64,000 nucleotides of DNA, from the NCBI RefSeq assembly GCF_019857205.1, contig NZ_JAHWXO010000009.1, forward strand, positions 62,001 through 126,000. The letters are read 5' to 3'. Shown here one piece after another: positions 34,348-43,744 of this stretch. The position numbers were made by a program, and so were the translations under genes. A model generated the notes under the pieces. That model worked only from the letters and a program-made list of their open reading frames with translations, made no database searches and had not been told where the DNA came from. The first letter of the stretch is position 1. Every line of letters starts with the position of its first letter. This stretch comes from Qipengyuania pacifica (GTDB lineage: Bacteria; Pseudomonadota; Alphaproteobacteria; Sphingomonadales; Sphingomonadaceae).

Positions 34348-36687
34348 TCAAGCCATTTCACTTTCCAGGCCCCGCCTTTTGCGGAAGATCCGCATGATCC
34401 GGTCCTTGATCGAAGGCGGCGCGTACAGGGTATCCGAATAGTAATCAGACGAATCGACGTAAAACTGGATCGCATCGCCATATTGCCGGCGCGCATGTTC
34501 TTTGTAATCGACATGATCGAAGACGACGCCATCGGCGCGCCCGGAAAGGGTTTCCAGGGTTGCGTTCATCTGCTCGATCGTCGTCCGTCCCCAGCGCGAA
34601 ACGACCAGGGTGTGATCGGTAAAGTCGCACATTGCCCGGGCATCCCGCACAGCAAGGGCGGCAGGAGCATTGATGATCAGGAGGTCGAAGTGGTTCTTCA
34701 GCTCCGCTAGCAGGTGCCGCAAGCTCTGTGCGTTCAGAAGGGCGGCCGGGTTATCCACCGGCTGCTTGGCGCTAAGCAATACGATCCGCCCCTCATCCTC
34801 CGGCCCTTCACTCTGACCCACGGACTGATCGATACCGTCTGGTGCCTTGAGCAGCGCCGAGTGATCATCCAGCAGGCTTTGGAGGCTTGCATGGCCCGAA
34901 AGTACGTCGACAATATCGGGTGTATCGAGATTGCTCTGAACGTTCTTCAGCAAACCCATAGCGCGAAGGTCGAGATCGACCAGCACCACGCTTTGCCCCA
35001 TGACCTTGGCTGCAGCGGCCAAGGTTAGGGAGACGGTCGATTTGCCGTCGTTTGGAAGCGGGCTCGTGATGAGCACGGATTGAGAACCGCTCTTCGTGCG
35101 CAATGCCCGCATCTCCGAATAGGTAGCCCGCGCAGCTTCCGCAAAGAGCGATTGCGGGCTCTGGATAACCGGGCTCTCGCCGATTTGGTCGGATAGCCCC
35201 GAATCGATGCGCGGTAACATGCCGAGAGTCGGCAGCCCGAAGTGGCGCGCGACCTGGGCCGAAGTCCTCACGCGGCCGTCGGCCAGTTCCAGTCCAAGCG
35301 CCATCATCACCGCCAATGCACCCGACCCCAGCATTGCGAGCAGCGTAAGCTTCAGTGGTTCTGGCGATATGCGGTCAAAGTTAGCCACGGCAGGTGAAAC
35401 GACGGTTGTGTTCACTCCTTCGAGTTGCATCTGCGCGCGAACCTGCTCGATGCGTTCGACTATCGCGGAAAATGCCGCGTTCGCAAGCGCATCGTTGCGC
35501 TCAAGCTCGGACAGACGGACCGAATTTTCGTTGTTTTGAAAAGCCTGCGATTGAACCGCAGCAAGCGTGCCCCGCAATCGCCCGGCCCGCGCCGCATCCT
35601 GCGCAGCCTGGCTGCGAGCAACCTCGCGCATTTGTGCCGCATCGGCATTGGCAACCGCCTGCGCAGCTGCCTGGGCCTGGGCTCGCTGCTGCGCCAGCGC
35701 GGACTCGACTGACGACAGTTCGGAAGTCACGCGCACGACGTCAGGATGGTTGGATCCGAAGGTCGCGCCCAGCCGGGCACGTTCGGCAACCAGCGTCGCC
35801 TGTTGACGCTGAAGTTGCTCCACCGCGGCCGATGTCGCCTGTGCCGTACTGCGCAGGCCGGCTGCATTCGCGATGACGGCGCTTCGGGAAGAAGAGCCTG
35901 CGCTATTGGCGCTCGCCGATGCTGCCTCTGCGGCAATTTGGTTCATATACGACAGATTTTCATTCGTCCCCAAACCGAACGGCATTCGCGCATCCCGGCG
36001 GAACTCCGCGAGTTCGGTCTTGGCATTTCGTGCTGCCTCTTCACGATCCGCGCGCTCGGCAAGCAGCGATTGCAGCAACTCTTCCCTCTGCTCGGTTCCA
36101 CGGCGCGTTCGCACCTTAGCGACAGATTCGGGATATTGATTGGCAATCCTCGCGGAAAGCTCAGGAGATTTTGTCGTAACGGTGACTTCGATAAGATCGG
36201 AACTCGGCTCGCTCGTGACGGTCAAGGCGCTCAGAAGCGTATTGATGGCCTGATGCATTTGCGCCGCTTTTTCTTCCGGAAATTCTCCGACCTCCGCACG
36301 GAAATCCGGATCGCTGAGAAGATCTAGATCTTCCACTACCGATTCAGCCGACGACCGCGAGCGATAAAGGCGAACCGCATTGACCACGCGCACTTCGTTG
36401 CGATTGCTGATGTCGGCCTGATTGATCCCGACTTCGTCGAGCAGCTGCACCTGTACCTGTGCGGAGGAGCTGTAGAGATTCGGTGACAAGAGCTGATACA
36501 CAAGAACCGAAATTGTGACCGCGGCGATCGTCACCACAATCAGTTTCTTGTGACGCTCCAGCAGACGGACAAAATCGCGCAGGGATAACGCGTGATGCGT
36601 CGCGGCCTCCGGCCGGTAGGTCCATGGGAGCCTTCGTTCCGCAGGCGGATGGTTTTCGAACTCGCTGACTTCTACTAGATTTGCCAT
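34348..36687 (-). CDS. Polysaccharide co-polymerase with fused BY-kinase domain (Wzc/GumC type)
   Basis: A 779-residue inner-membrane protein. Wzz-type transmembrane helices lie near residues 42-60 and 440-460, and between them is a long periplasmic coiled-coil region (AQQRAQAQAAAQAVAN). The C-terminal ATPase has a Walker A SPLPNDGKST near residue 545 and a Walker A-prime VVLVDLDLR. A tyrosine-rich tail follows (YGDAIQFY, DYYSDTLY, five Tyr). It should control chain length and link to the outer-membrane export channel. The Walker B position reads FDLLIINAPAA, with Asn where Asp is usual, so kinase activity may be altered. ATG 36687 is preferred to the TTG at 36693. Confidence 0.9.
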   Translation of the reverse strand: MANLVEVSEFENHPPAERRLPWTYRPEAATHHALSLRDFVRLLERHKKLIVVTIAAVTISVLVYQLLSPNLYSSSAQVQVQLLDEVGINQADISNRNEVRVVNAVRLYRSRSSAESVVEDLDLLSDPDFRAEVGEFPEEKAAQMHQAINTLLSALTVTSEPSSDLIEVTVTTKSPELSARIANQYPESVAKVRTRRGTEQREELLQSLLAERADREEAARNAKTELAEFRRDARMPFGLGTNENLSYMNQIAAEAASASANSAGSSSRSAVIANAAGLRSTAQATSAAVEQLQRQQATLVAERARLGATFGSNHPDVVRVTSELSSVESALAQQRAQAQAAAQAVANADAAQMREVARSQAAQDAARAGRLRGTLAAVQSQAFQNNENSVRLSELERNDALANAAFSAIVERIEQVRAQMQLEGVNTTVVSPAVANFDRISPEPLKLTLLAMLGSGALAVMMALGLELADGRVRTSAQVARHFGLPTLGMLPRIDSGLSDQIGESPVIQSPQSLFAEAARATYSEMRALRTKSGSQSVLITSPLPNDGKSTVSLTLAAAAKVMGQSVVLVDLDLRAMGLLKNVQSNLDTPDIVDVLSGHASLQSLLDDHSALLKAPDGIDQSVGQSEGPEDEGRIVLLSAKQPVDNPAALLNAQSLRHLLAELKNHFDLLIINAPAALAVRDARAMCDFTDHTLVVSRWGRTTIEQMNATLETLSGRADGVVFDHVDYKEHARRQYGDAIQFYVDSSDYYSDTLYAPPSIKDRIMRIFRKRRGLESEMA

Positions 36688-36831
36688 GATCAACAGCCTG
36701 TTACGCCTCTTGCAGAGGCGGCTTTCCGAGGAAATTCGACGGTCAACATTGTGCTGGAAGGCGACCGGTTGTCATCTGACCATCGGTATTGAAGCAGAGT
36801 TATTCAGGTTAGCCCATTTTGATATGTAGAC

Positions 36832-36856
36832 CGCAAAGCATCATCGGAGCTTTGCG
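36832..36856 (-). other. Inverted repeat after the beta-barrel gene
   Basis: CGCAAAGC and GCTTTGCG arms of eight bases around a nine-base loop lie about 34 bp past the stop of the minus-strand beta-barrel gene. There is no T run on the minus strand, so it is a poor intrinsic terminator. It may slow RNase or mark the operon gap before the co-polymerase gene. Confidence 0.35.
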
Positions 36857-36889
36857 CGTACGAAATAACGCCAAGACCTTCGTTCGATC

Positions 36890-38122
36890 TTACAAACGAA
36901 CTCTCACGCCCACCCCCGCTTGAAACCGATTGTACTCATCGAGCGGATCGTCACCGCTGCGGGTCCCGTAGCTTGCCCTTCCAAACACCGACAGCCGACG
37001 GTTAACGAGATATTCCAGGCCGCCGCCAACGCGAACGCGATCCTGCCTGACATTTGAACCAACGAACTTCGTTCGCTCCCAACCAATCTCGGCTGATCCA
37101 AGAAGGTTATGGCGAATCTCCTGATCGACCGACAAACCGATTCTCGTTTCGTTGCGCGTCGAGCCACCTGCTCGAAATGATGCGACGTCGCCGCTGAACA
37201 GATTGAGATTAAGTGCAGTTCGCTCTCGCGGCCGATAGGTCAAAAGGCCCTGCATCGAAAAGCCGGTCCGGTCGGGGCGTAAGTCATCGTCGGCTTTAAG
37301 GCGAAAAACACCTGCACTGACACCGCCGCTGATCAGGCCACCATCAGCAAATCGGATCCCAACCATACCGCCAATGGTCGATACGTCACGGTCGACGTTC
37401 GTAACAGCCTCGGGCAGGCGGAAATTCAGCCGGTTATAATATCCCGTGCCGGTGAAGTAGAACGGCCCGCCAGGGCGATACCCCACCGTCAGTCTGGCAG
37501 AGTAGCTTGAGTAGTCGCGATCATCGTCGATGGGATCGAGTGCGTTGACATTTCGTGCGTCTCCTACCGCCTCGATCAGAAAGCGCGAGCCTTGCCGCGT
37601 GTATCCCGCACTACCGCCTGCAATGCGATAGATACGCGGGCCGATACCCTGTACCCTTCTCGCTTCGGGGTCGCCGCGATCTTCGATTGCGCGGTCGATC
37701 GATCCGGTCAGGAAAAGTGCTTCACCTTCTCTCGGGCTAAACCGGGTTGTCAGTGTCGCATTATATGCCTCGGCATTCTCGCTGGTGAAATCGGCATAAC
37801 GACGAGCGTCCAACTTCCCCGAAAGAGACGTGGTGAAGGAGCCAGCAGCATGTTCGATCTCAGCGTAAGGCCGAATTCGCGCGATAAAGTCACTCCGAGC
37901 AGCGACCGGTTCCGCAAACACGTTGCTATTGTATTCACCATCAGCCTCGGTACCGGCCTTAAGGGTGAAAGGGCCGACGCGGATTGGCGACTGGCGATAT
38001 TCGGGATCCTTCGCAAGGATCGCCGGGGCCGTCGAACCGATCTCCTGGGCGCTGACAGGGCTAGCGATGCCCGAGACTGCGCACGCTGCCGTCAGGGTAA
38101 CCCAGAACCTGCCATTTCGCAT
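36890..38122 (-). CDS. Outer-membrane beta-barrel protein of the exopolysaccharide export system
   Basis: A 410-residue protein from the ATG at 38122, which overlaps the stop of the export lipoprotein gene (TGATG). A signal peptide ends at PVSAQE. The rest consists of alternating polar and hydrophobic strands typical of an outer-membrane barrel, for example FTTSLSGKLDARRYADF, GPFYFTGTGYYNRLNF and RLSVFGRASYGTRSG. It resembles the beta-barrel proteins (BBP2 type) that accompany GumB/Wza-like lipoproteins in sphingan loci. It probably helps anchor or release polymer at the outer membrane. The chain ends in RVRL rather than the usual aromatic residue. Confidence 0.8.
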   Translation of the reverse strand: MRNGRFWVTLTAACAVSGIASPVSAQEIGSTAPAILAKDPEYRQSPIRVGPFTLKAGTEADGEYNSNVFAEPVAARSDFIARIRPYAEIEHAAGSFTTSLSGKLDARRYADFTSENAEAYNATLTTRFSPREGEALFLTGSIDRAIEDRGDPEARRVQGIGPRIYRIAGGSAGYTRQGSRFLIEAVGDARNVNALDPIDDDRDYSSYSARLTVGYRPGGPFYFTGTGYYNRLNFRLPEAVTNVDRDVSTIGGMVGIRFADGGLISGGVSAGVFRLKADDDLRPDRTGFSMQGLLTYRPRERTALNLNLFSGDVASFRAGGSTRNETRIGLSVDQEIRHNLLGSAEIGWERTKFVGSNVRQDRVRVGGGLEYLVNRRLSVFGRASYGTRSGDDPLDEYNRFQAGVGVRVRL

Positions 38123-38700
38123 CAGAACCACCGTTCATAGACCCTGATACGATCGCCAGGCTGAATTAAAGTATCCTCACTCGCTTTGGAGCGAACCTCC
38201 TGACCATTTACGGTGCGGACGACTTCGACCTGGCCCTCTTGCGCGCGATAGGTGTAGCCACCGGCCGCCGAAATTGCCGAGAGTACGGTCATACCCTGCC
38301 GATAATTGATTTCGCCGGGCGAGTTCACCTCGCCGATCACGTAGAAGGGACGCAGCGCCCCCGGTTGCACCGAGATGATCGGGTTCTTCAGGAGTTCCCG
38401 CGCCCGGAACCCCTCAGCGATGCGGTTTTCGACCTCCCGCACGCTGAGCCCAGCAACTTTCACCTCTTGCAGCAGTGGAAGAGAAATCGTGCCGCTGCTG
38501 TCGATGATGTAGGACCGGTCTGCTTGCGCAACATCCTGGATCGTCACAAGGAGTTCGTCGCCAGGCTGGAGCCTATACTCGGACGCCGAAGCGGCGGATA
38601 CCGGCGGCAGGCTCCCCAAAGGGGACGAACACGCACCGAGCAGCGCAAATGCTGCCAAGAAGGTCATTGTCAGTACGAGTTCTTTCGATCGTTGCATCAT
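38122..38700 (-). CDS. Polysaccharide export lipoprotein (Wza/GumB-like OPX protein)
   Basis: A 192-residue outer-membrane lipoprotein. The signal peptide ends in LLGAC, giving a lipidated C24. The Poly_export domain follows (YRLQPGDELLVTIQ, SGTISLPLLQEVKVAGLS), and one SLBB domain carries FYVIGEVNSPGEINYRQGMTVLSAISAAGGYTYRAQ. It lacks the long C-terminal helix of E. coli Wza that spans the outer membrane; short OPX proteins usually need a separate barrel, and the next gene encodes one in an overlapping arrangement. Confidence 0.92.
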   Translation of the reverse strand: MMQRSKELVLTMTFLAAFALLGACSSPLGSLPPVSAASASEYRLQPGDELLVTIQDVAQADRSYIIDSSGTISLPLLQEVKVAGLSVREVENRIAEGFRARELLKNPIISVQPGALRPFYVIGEVNSPGEINYRQGMTVLSAISAAGGYTYRAQEGQVEVVRTVNGQEVRSKASEDTLIQPGDRIRVYERWF

Positions 38701-38856
38701 GTCACGGCTCCCCGATCATTACGGTGTTCGATGATAAATTCGGACGAATGGAAGAGTATCGCCGGTCGGACCTGGCGCTGCTGCCTGATCGCCTCAGGAG
38801 CAGATTGGCCTCGCTCTTCTGATTTCGCAGCGGGGGTCCGAAGAGTGTCACCTGCC

Positions 38857-40059
38857 TCATAGGGAAATCCGCAAAACCGCATCCGCGATGCTCTTCATGT
38901 CGTTCTGATCAAGTGTGTGATCCACCTGAAGTGCAAGCGTACGCTCTCCAAGCGCGTGGGCGGAAGCCAGTTCGCCATCGCGGGAACATCCAAATGGCTT
39001 CAGGGCCAGTTCCTGGCTCATGTCAGGGCAGGATCCCGAACCACAAGGAATCCCGCTTGCCATAAGATCCGCAATGATTTGGCCCCGCCGTGCGGCTGGA
39101 TCGGACACTTCCGGCCGGATCATCAAATAATATTTGTACCAGGCATGTGTCACGCCGGCGGGCGGTTCGGGGGTCTCGACCAATGGGTGGTTCGCCAGTG
39201 CATTTGACAGATAGCCTGCGTTGGCGCTGCGAACTGCCAACCAATCGGGGAGCTTGCGTAATTGCACACGGCCGATCGCAGCCTGCATTTCTGTCATCCG
39301 GGCATTGGTCCCCAAACTGTCGTGGACATAACGGAATTGACCGGGAGCCCCTTGCCCGTCGGATAGTTTGTGCGGATTCTTGCCATGATCCTTCAATGAC
39401 CAGGCGCGCTCGTGCGCAGTGTGATCGCCCATCACCAGAAGTCCGCCCTCCCCTCCGGTCGACATGATTTTGTCGGTGCAGAAGGAGAAGGACGCCGCAT
39501 CGCCGAATGTGCCTACCTTGCGTCCGTCGATTTCTGCCCCATGCGCCTGGGCACAGTCCTCAATCAGGAACAGCTCATGCCGGTCGCAGAGATCGGCAAG
39601 CGCGTACATATCGCATGGCCATCCTGCCAGATGCACGCAGATCACGGCCTTTGTCCGCGAGGTGATCATTCGTTCAACCGAGGCTGGATCGATATTCTGA
39701 GACGGTGTTAGGACGTCAGCGAATACCGGCATCGCCCCGACCGCCGCAACGCAACTCGCTGTCGCAAAGAAACTGCGTGCCGGCACTATCACCTCGTCAC
39801 CGGCACCAATTCCGAGCGCACGCAGAGCGATTTCCAAGGTAACCGTGCCGTTCGCCATGCAGATCGCGTGCTGAACACCGAGAAATTCCGCAAATTCAGC
39901 AGCGAAGGCATCGCACTCGCCCCCGTGAACGAGCGCGTTGACCTTTCCCGAGGTAAGAACCTTCAGCGCAGCTTCGCGTTCGTCTGCTTCAAACCTGGGC
40001 CAGGCCGACTGGACACCGATTTGCGGTCGAGCGTTCATGGACACGGCCTCAGCGGTCAT
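38857..40059 (-). CDS. DegT/DnrJ/EryC1-family sugar aminotransferase
   Basis: A 400-residue PLP enzyme of nucleotide-sugar synthesis. Visible motifs are the MANGTVTLEIALRALGI substrate loop, DEVIVPARSFFATA, the PLP-binding aspartate in FLIEDCAQAHGA, and the PLP lysine in SFCTDKIMSTGGEGG. It most likely aminates the 4-keto sugar made by the membrane dehydratase encoded immediately upstream, whose stop overlaps this start by 11 bases. An ATG at 40038 is an alternative start. The product sugar (amino-dideoxyhexose) is inferred from family and context. Confidence 0.9.
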   Translation of the reverse strand: MTAEAVSMNARPQIGVQSAWPRFEADEREAALKVLTSGKVNALVHGGECDAFAAEFAEFLGVQHAICMANGTVTLEIALRALGIGAGDEVIVPARSFFATASCVAAVGAMPVFADVLTPSQNIDPASVERMITSRTKAVICVHLAGWPCDMYALADLCDRHELFLIEDCAQAHGAEIDGRKVGTFGDAASFSFCTDKIMSTGGEGGLLVMGDHTAHERAWSLKDHGKNPHKLSDGQGAPGQFRYVHDSLGTNARMTEMQAAIGRVQLRKLPDWLAVRSANAGYLSNALANHPLVETPEPPAGVTHAWYKYYLMIRPEVSDPAARRGQIIADLMASGIPCGSGSCPDMSQELALKPFGCSRDGELASAHALGERTLALQVDHTLDQNDMKSIADAVLRISL

Positions 40060-42130
40060 TCGCTGTCTCCGTTAAGCTCGCGCTCTCGAACTTGGTCACC
40101 AGTTCTGCCGCAGATGAATAGTCCAGAAGATCCTTGTGATTGCCCTTGGCGGGATAGCGCGCAAGACCATGGACCAGCCGCACGATCCCCTCATCTTCCC
40201 CGCCTACCGCAAGCTCGGCAATGCGATTGATGGCCATGGTAATGAACGGCAGGGGGATCGGGCGAGAGCGTGCCTCGAAGATCCCTTCGATGCCGGATTC
40301 GATTTGCTCCTCGCAGATGTCGAACAGCTCTTCATAAAGCTTCTCGCCGGGTCGCAATCCAACGAACTCAATGGGAACGTCCTCGTCCGGCTCGAGACCG
40401 TAGAGCGTGATCATGCGTCGAGCGAGATCGACGATCCGGACCGGATTGCCCATATCGAGGACGAAGATCGATCCTCGCTGTGTCTCGGTTTCCAGGGCAC
40501 TCGAACTACTCTGCAGAATCAATTGCACCGCTTCGCGCACGGTCATGAAAAATCGCTCGATGTCCGGGTGAGTGACCGTCAGGGGCCTCCCCTCGCGTAA
40601 TTGTCGCTCGAACAGCGGCACGATAGAGCCACTGGAACCGAGCACATTGCCGAAGCGGACCGTCATGAAGCGGGGTGCCTTGGTGTCGTCGACACCACAC
40701 ATGTCGAGAGCCTGACAATAAAGTTCACCAACACGCTTCGTTGCGCCCATCAACCCGATCGGGTTGACAGCCTTGTCGGTCGAAACCTGAACCATCGCCC
40801 GCGCACCGTATTCACAGACGGCGTTGGACACGATGCGAGTACCGATGATGTTGGTCATCGCGCCGGCGCAGGGGTTCACTTCCACGATCGGCACATGCTT
40901 GAGCGCGGCAGCGTGATATACGATGGAAGGTCGGTAGGTTGCAAAAACCCGGTTGATTGCGGGTGCATCGCAGATCGAGGCGATCTCGGACACTATATTG
41001 AGATCGGGGTAGAGCTCTCGCAGGCTCATCTCGATTTGATAGAGATTGTATTCGCTCGAATCGACCAGAACCAACGTCCCTGGCCTGATCTGTGCGATCT
41101 GCCGACACAGCTCTGACCCTATGGTGCCACCTGCCCCAGTGACGAGAATGCTTCGACCCGCGATCTGGCGCAGCACCGTCTGGCTATCCAGTTTGTATTC
41201 GCTCCTGCCGAGCAGTTCCTCAACCGGGAGGCGCTGACCATTGGGGTCTGACGAGTGCTGCAACAGCTGCGCCCAGGGATCCCTTATACGGCAGACTTCT
41301 ACGCCACGCTCCCGGCAAGCGTGTATGATGCGGGTGACATCGCGATTGCTGAGGAAGGTCCCGTCATCGCAGACGATGACATGGTCGGGCAGCTTTTCTT
41401 CGAACTCGAGCCGTCGCAGCACGCTGGCAATGTCATGCTGGCTGCCCAGGATCGGAACTCCACATCCACGGACAAGCGAATCTTCCTGGCGCGGCAGCAG
41501 GACACCTTGGATTTCAACAGACGAACCATGATCGGTTTTTGCCAGATCGATCGATACGCGTGCCCACTGCCAAGACCCGACGAGGATTGCTTTCTTCCGG
41601 ACTGCAGCTTTTGGGCCCACGCGGCTTGCCGACTTTCGCCGCTCTGAAAATTGGCGCTCGCCTCGCCGCAGCATCCTCACACTAAGCAGCCCGAGTATCG
41701 CGAAAGCCCAATGGACCACTGCAACCTCAATTAGCGAGGAAGCCTCTGCTCGAGCTTGCGGAAAAACCGATGCGATGAGCCACGCCAGGGATGTCCCGCC
41801 TAGTATTACCGCGACGAGAAAGCCTGATTGCGTGAAATTCACGTATCGCCAGCTACGTTTGTACAGGCCCGCAAGCGCGAAGACCGCTGTTGCGACGAAT
41901 GCGAAGCTCAGAGCGAAAGAGGCGTTGTTGGAAAATGGAGGAAACGGACGAACGTGCGCCACGTGAAGCGCCGCGTTGAGCGTTGTTGCAACGATCGCAA
42001 AATCGATGCCGATCACCGCTATGTCACGCAGCACGCGGCGCAGTTTCACCTTTCCGCCAAACAGGGCGCTGACGCCCTTTCCGGCTGCCAGCTCACCGTC
42101 GCTTTGCATGATCCTCTCAGGCTTGTTCAT
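40049..42130 (-). CDS. Membrane-bound nucleotide-sugar 4,6-dehydratase (PglF/WbpM/CapD type)
   Basis: A 693-residue protein. Four N-terminal transmembrane helices (about 35-150) are followed by a Rossmann-like CoA-binding region and a C-terminal extended SDR domain. The NAD loop is VTGAGGTIGSELCRQI. The catalytic region shows VQVSTDKAVNPIGLMGATKRVGELY; here the usual SDR Tyr-Lys pair is replaced by Met-Lys (GLMGATK), as in PglF/FlaA1-type dehydratases. GNVLGSSGSIVPLF is also present. It should convert UDP-GlcNAc to UDP-4-keto-6-deoxy-GlcNAc. It is coupled to the aminotransferase by an 11-base overlap. Confidence 0.92.
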   Translation of the reverse strand: MNKPERIMQSDGELAAGKGVSALFGGKVKLRRVLRDIAVIGIDFAIVATTLNAALHVAHVRPFPPFSNNASFALSFAFVATAVFALAGLYKRSWRYVNFTQSGFLVAVILGGTSLAWLIASVFPQARAEASSLIEVAVVHWAFAILGLLSVRMLRRGERQFSERRKSASRVGPKAAVRKKAILVGSWQWARVSIDLAKTDHGSSVEIQGVLLPRQEDSLVRGCGVPILGSQHDIASVLRRLEFEEKLPDHVIVCDDGTFLSNRDVTRIIHACRERGVEVCRIRDPWAQLLQHSSDPNGQRLPVEELLGRSEYKLDSQTVLRQIAGRSILVTGAGGTIGSELCRQIAQIRPGTLVLVDSSEYNLYQIEMSLRELYPDLNIVSEIASICDAPAINRVFATYRPSIVYHAAALKHVPIVEVNPCAGAMTNIIGTRIVSNAVCEYGARAMVQVSTDKAVNPIGLMGATKRVGELYCQALDMCGVDDTKAPRFMTVRFGNVLGSSGSIVPLFERQLREGRPLTVTHPDIERFFMTVREAVQLILQSSSSALETETQRGSIFVLDMGNPVRIVDLARRMITLYGLEPDEDVPIEFVGLRPGEKLYEELFDICEEQIESGIEGIFEARSRPIPLPFITMAINRIAELAVGGEDEGIVRLVHGLARYPAKGNHKDLLDYSSAAELVTKFESASLTETANDR

Positions 42131-42520
42131 CGACTTCGGCTCGCTTCTTTGCCCAGATGTTGCGGCCCTGTGGCGAACAGCACATCATGATGGCGTGCCA
42201 CACGATACCCGCCCCGACAGAAGGTGCGGCATGTGCAAGCAGGCAATAGCCGGAGTAGTCGCAGGCCGATCAGAAACGCCCGACCAGATAGCCGAGCGAC
42301 AATTTGGCTAACCGGCACTGTCCACAGCGCAGCGGGCTTTTCCAAATGCGCCAACGGAACATATCGAAAGGGTAATCGCCGTTTGTCCGGTTGTCGGTCT
42401 TTGCAATCGACCGCATACCGCGATCGTGTTTTGTCGAAACAAATACCGTTTGTCGGTCTATCGGCACCAAGGTGGATATTGCAGTAAAGTATGGCTGCGA
42501 TCCACTGCAGTCGCGTTCCG
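42131..42520. other. Gene-free stretch between divergent genes
   Basis: About 390 bp between the divergent dehydratase and GT4 genes. A minus-strand frame of 172 codons (42127-42645) crosses it, but its composition (rich in Arg, His and Cys) and its start inside the GT4 gene argue against a real protein. The right half is richer in A and T and probably carries the promoters of both genes. I see no convincing hairpin or repeat. Confidence 0.5.
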
Positions 42521-43738
42521 ATGAAGATTATCGTTCTCTCGAGCCTCGCGTACTCGCTCGTGAATTTTCGTGGCGACCTGCTCAAAGCCATGATCGACAA
42601 TGGCCACACGGTTATAGCCTGCGCCCCGGATCGCGACCTCGTCACTCAGAACAAATTGACCGATATGGGCGTCGAGTTCGTGGTGACCCCGATGCAGCGT
42701 ACAGGAACCAACCCCGTGTCAGACCTCGTCTTGGCATTAGACTACTTTCGCCTGATACGACGCGAACAGCCTGACATCGTCTTGGCCTACACCCAGAAGC
42801 CGATAATCTACGGCGGCCTTGCCACTCGCCTCGCCCACCTTGTTGGTTCGCGTGCGAAATTCTTCGCCCTGATGTCCGGGCTGGGCCAGGTTTTCACCGA
42901 AGGTGCCGGCTACGCCAGTTGGCTGCGGATTGCTGTGATACGGCTATATCGCGCAGCGATCGCGAAATCTCAGGCTACCTTCGTCTTTAATGCCGACGAT
43001 CGGAAGGATATGATCGCGCTTGGAATTATTAGCCATCATCAGAAGGTGATCCAGGTTCCCGGATCAGGTGTTTCGCTGGCGCGGTTTCCACCCTGCGCTC
43101 CTGTCGTCCTGCCGACACGTTTTCTGATGATCGGACGGCTGATGCGGAACAAGGGTATCGTCGAATTTCTTGAAGCTTCGCGGCTTGTTCGCAGGAACTT
43201 TCCACATTGCGAATTTCAGATTGTAGGCCGCTGCGAAGATGAAAATCCGTCGGGCATATCGCGCGCCGAAAGCGAGAGACTGGCGGCAGAGTACGAGGTC
43301 GATTTTGTACCCGGTACCGACGATGTGCGACCATATCTCGCAGCATGTTCTGTATTCGTATTGCCATCTTATTATCGCGAAGGCCTGCCCCGCACTATCT
43401 TGGAAGCCCTCGCCAGCGCGCGTGCGGTGATAACCACCGATTTGCCCGGATGTCGCGATGCGGTCGTGGACGGCATCAACGGCTATCTTGTCCGCCCGCG
43501 GGACGAAAACGACCTGGCGATGGCCATGATGCGTTTCACTGCGGAGCCCGAACGCGCTAATTTGATGGGCAAGGCATCCCTTGCGTTGGCGCGGGACGTT
43601 TACGACGTGGACAAAGTCAATTTGCAGCTGCTCGGTGAAATGGGCCTGATAAACAGCAGCGGTGTACATCCGCAGGAGAGGCGCCCCAGTACCAGCAAGA
43701 TTCCTCCCCATCAGATAGCTGCGAGCAGTGGGGCCTGA
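42521..43738 (+). CDS. GT4-family glycosyltransferase
   Basis: From the ATG at 42521 the product is 405 residues. The N-terminal domain (KIIVLSSLAYSLVNFRGDLLKAM) resembles PglA-type GT4 enzymes (Glyco_trans_4_2). The C-terminal domain shows MIGRLMRNKGIVEFLEA, VFVLPSYYREGLPRTILEALA and DLPGCRDAV, with the EGLPRTILE (EX7E) donor motif. The PglA likeness fits extension of a PglC-type primer sugar, so this could add the second sugar; that is inference. The formyltransferase gene starts 6 bp downstream. Confidence 0.9.
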   Translation: MKIIVLSSLAYSLVNFRGDLLKAMIDNGHTVIACAPDRDLVTQNKLTDMGVEFVVTPMQRTGTNPVSDLVLALDYFRLIRREQPDIVLAYTQKPIIYGGLATRLAHLVGSRAKFFALMSGLGQVFTEGAGYASWLRIAVIRLYRAAIAKSQATFVFNADDRKDMIALGIISHHQKVIQVPGSGVSLARFPPCAPVVLPTRFLMIGRLMRNKGIVEFLEASRLVRRNFPHCEFQIVGRCEDENPSGISRAESERLAAEYEVDFVPGTDDVRPYLAACSVFVLPSYYREGLPRTILEALASARAVITTDLPGCRDAVVDGINGYLVRPRDENDLAMAMMRFTAEPERANLMGKASLALARDVYDVDKVNLQLLGEMGLINSSGVHPQERRPSTSKIPPHQIAASSGA

Positions 43739-43744
43739 TGAGCG

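Noticed and set aside
38788-38814. Imperfect hairpin CTGCTGCCTGA...TCAGGAGCAG after the aminotransferase gene
   Set aside because: There is a bulge and no T run on the relevant strand, so it is not convincing as a terminator.
42127-42645. Minus-strand frame whose stop overlaps the dehydratase start
   Set aside because: The ATGA-type overlap is tempting, but the frame starts inside the GT4 gene and its composition is not protein-like.
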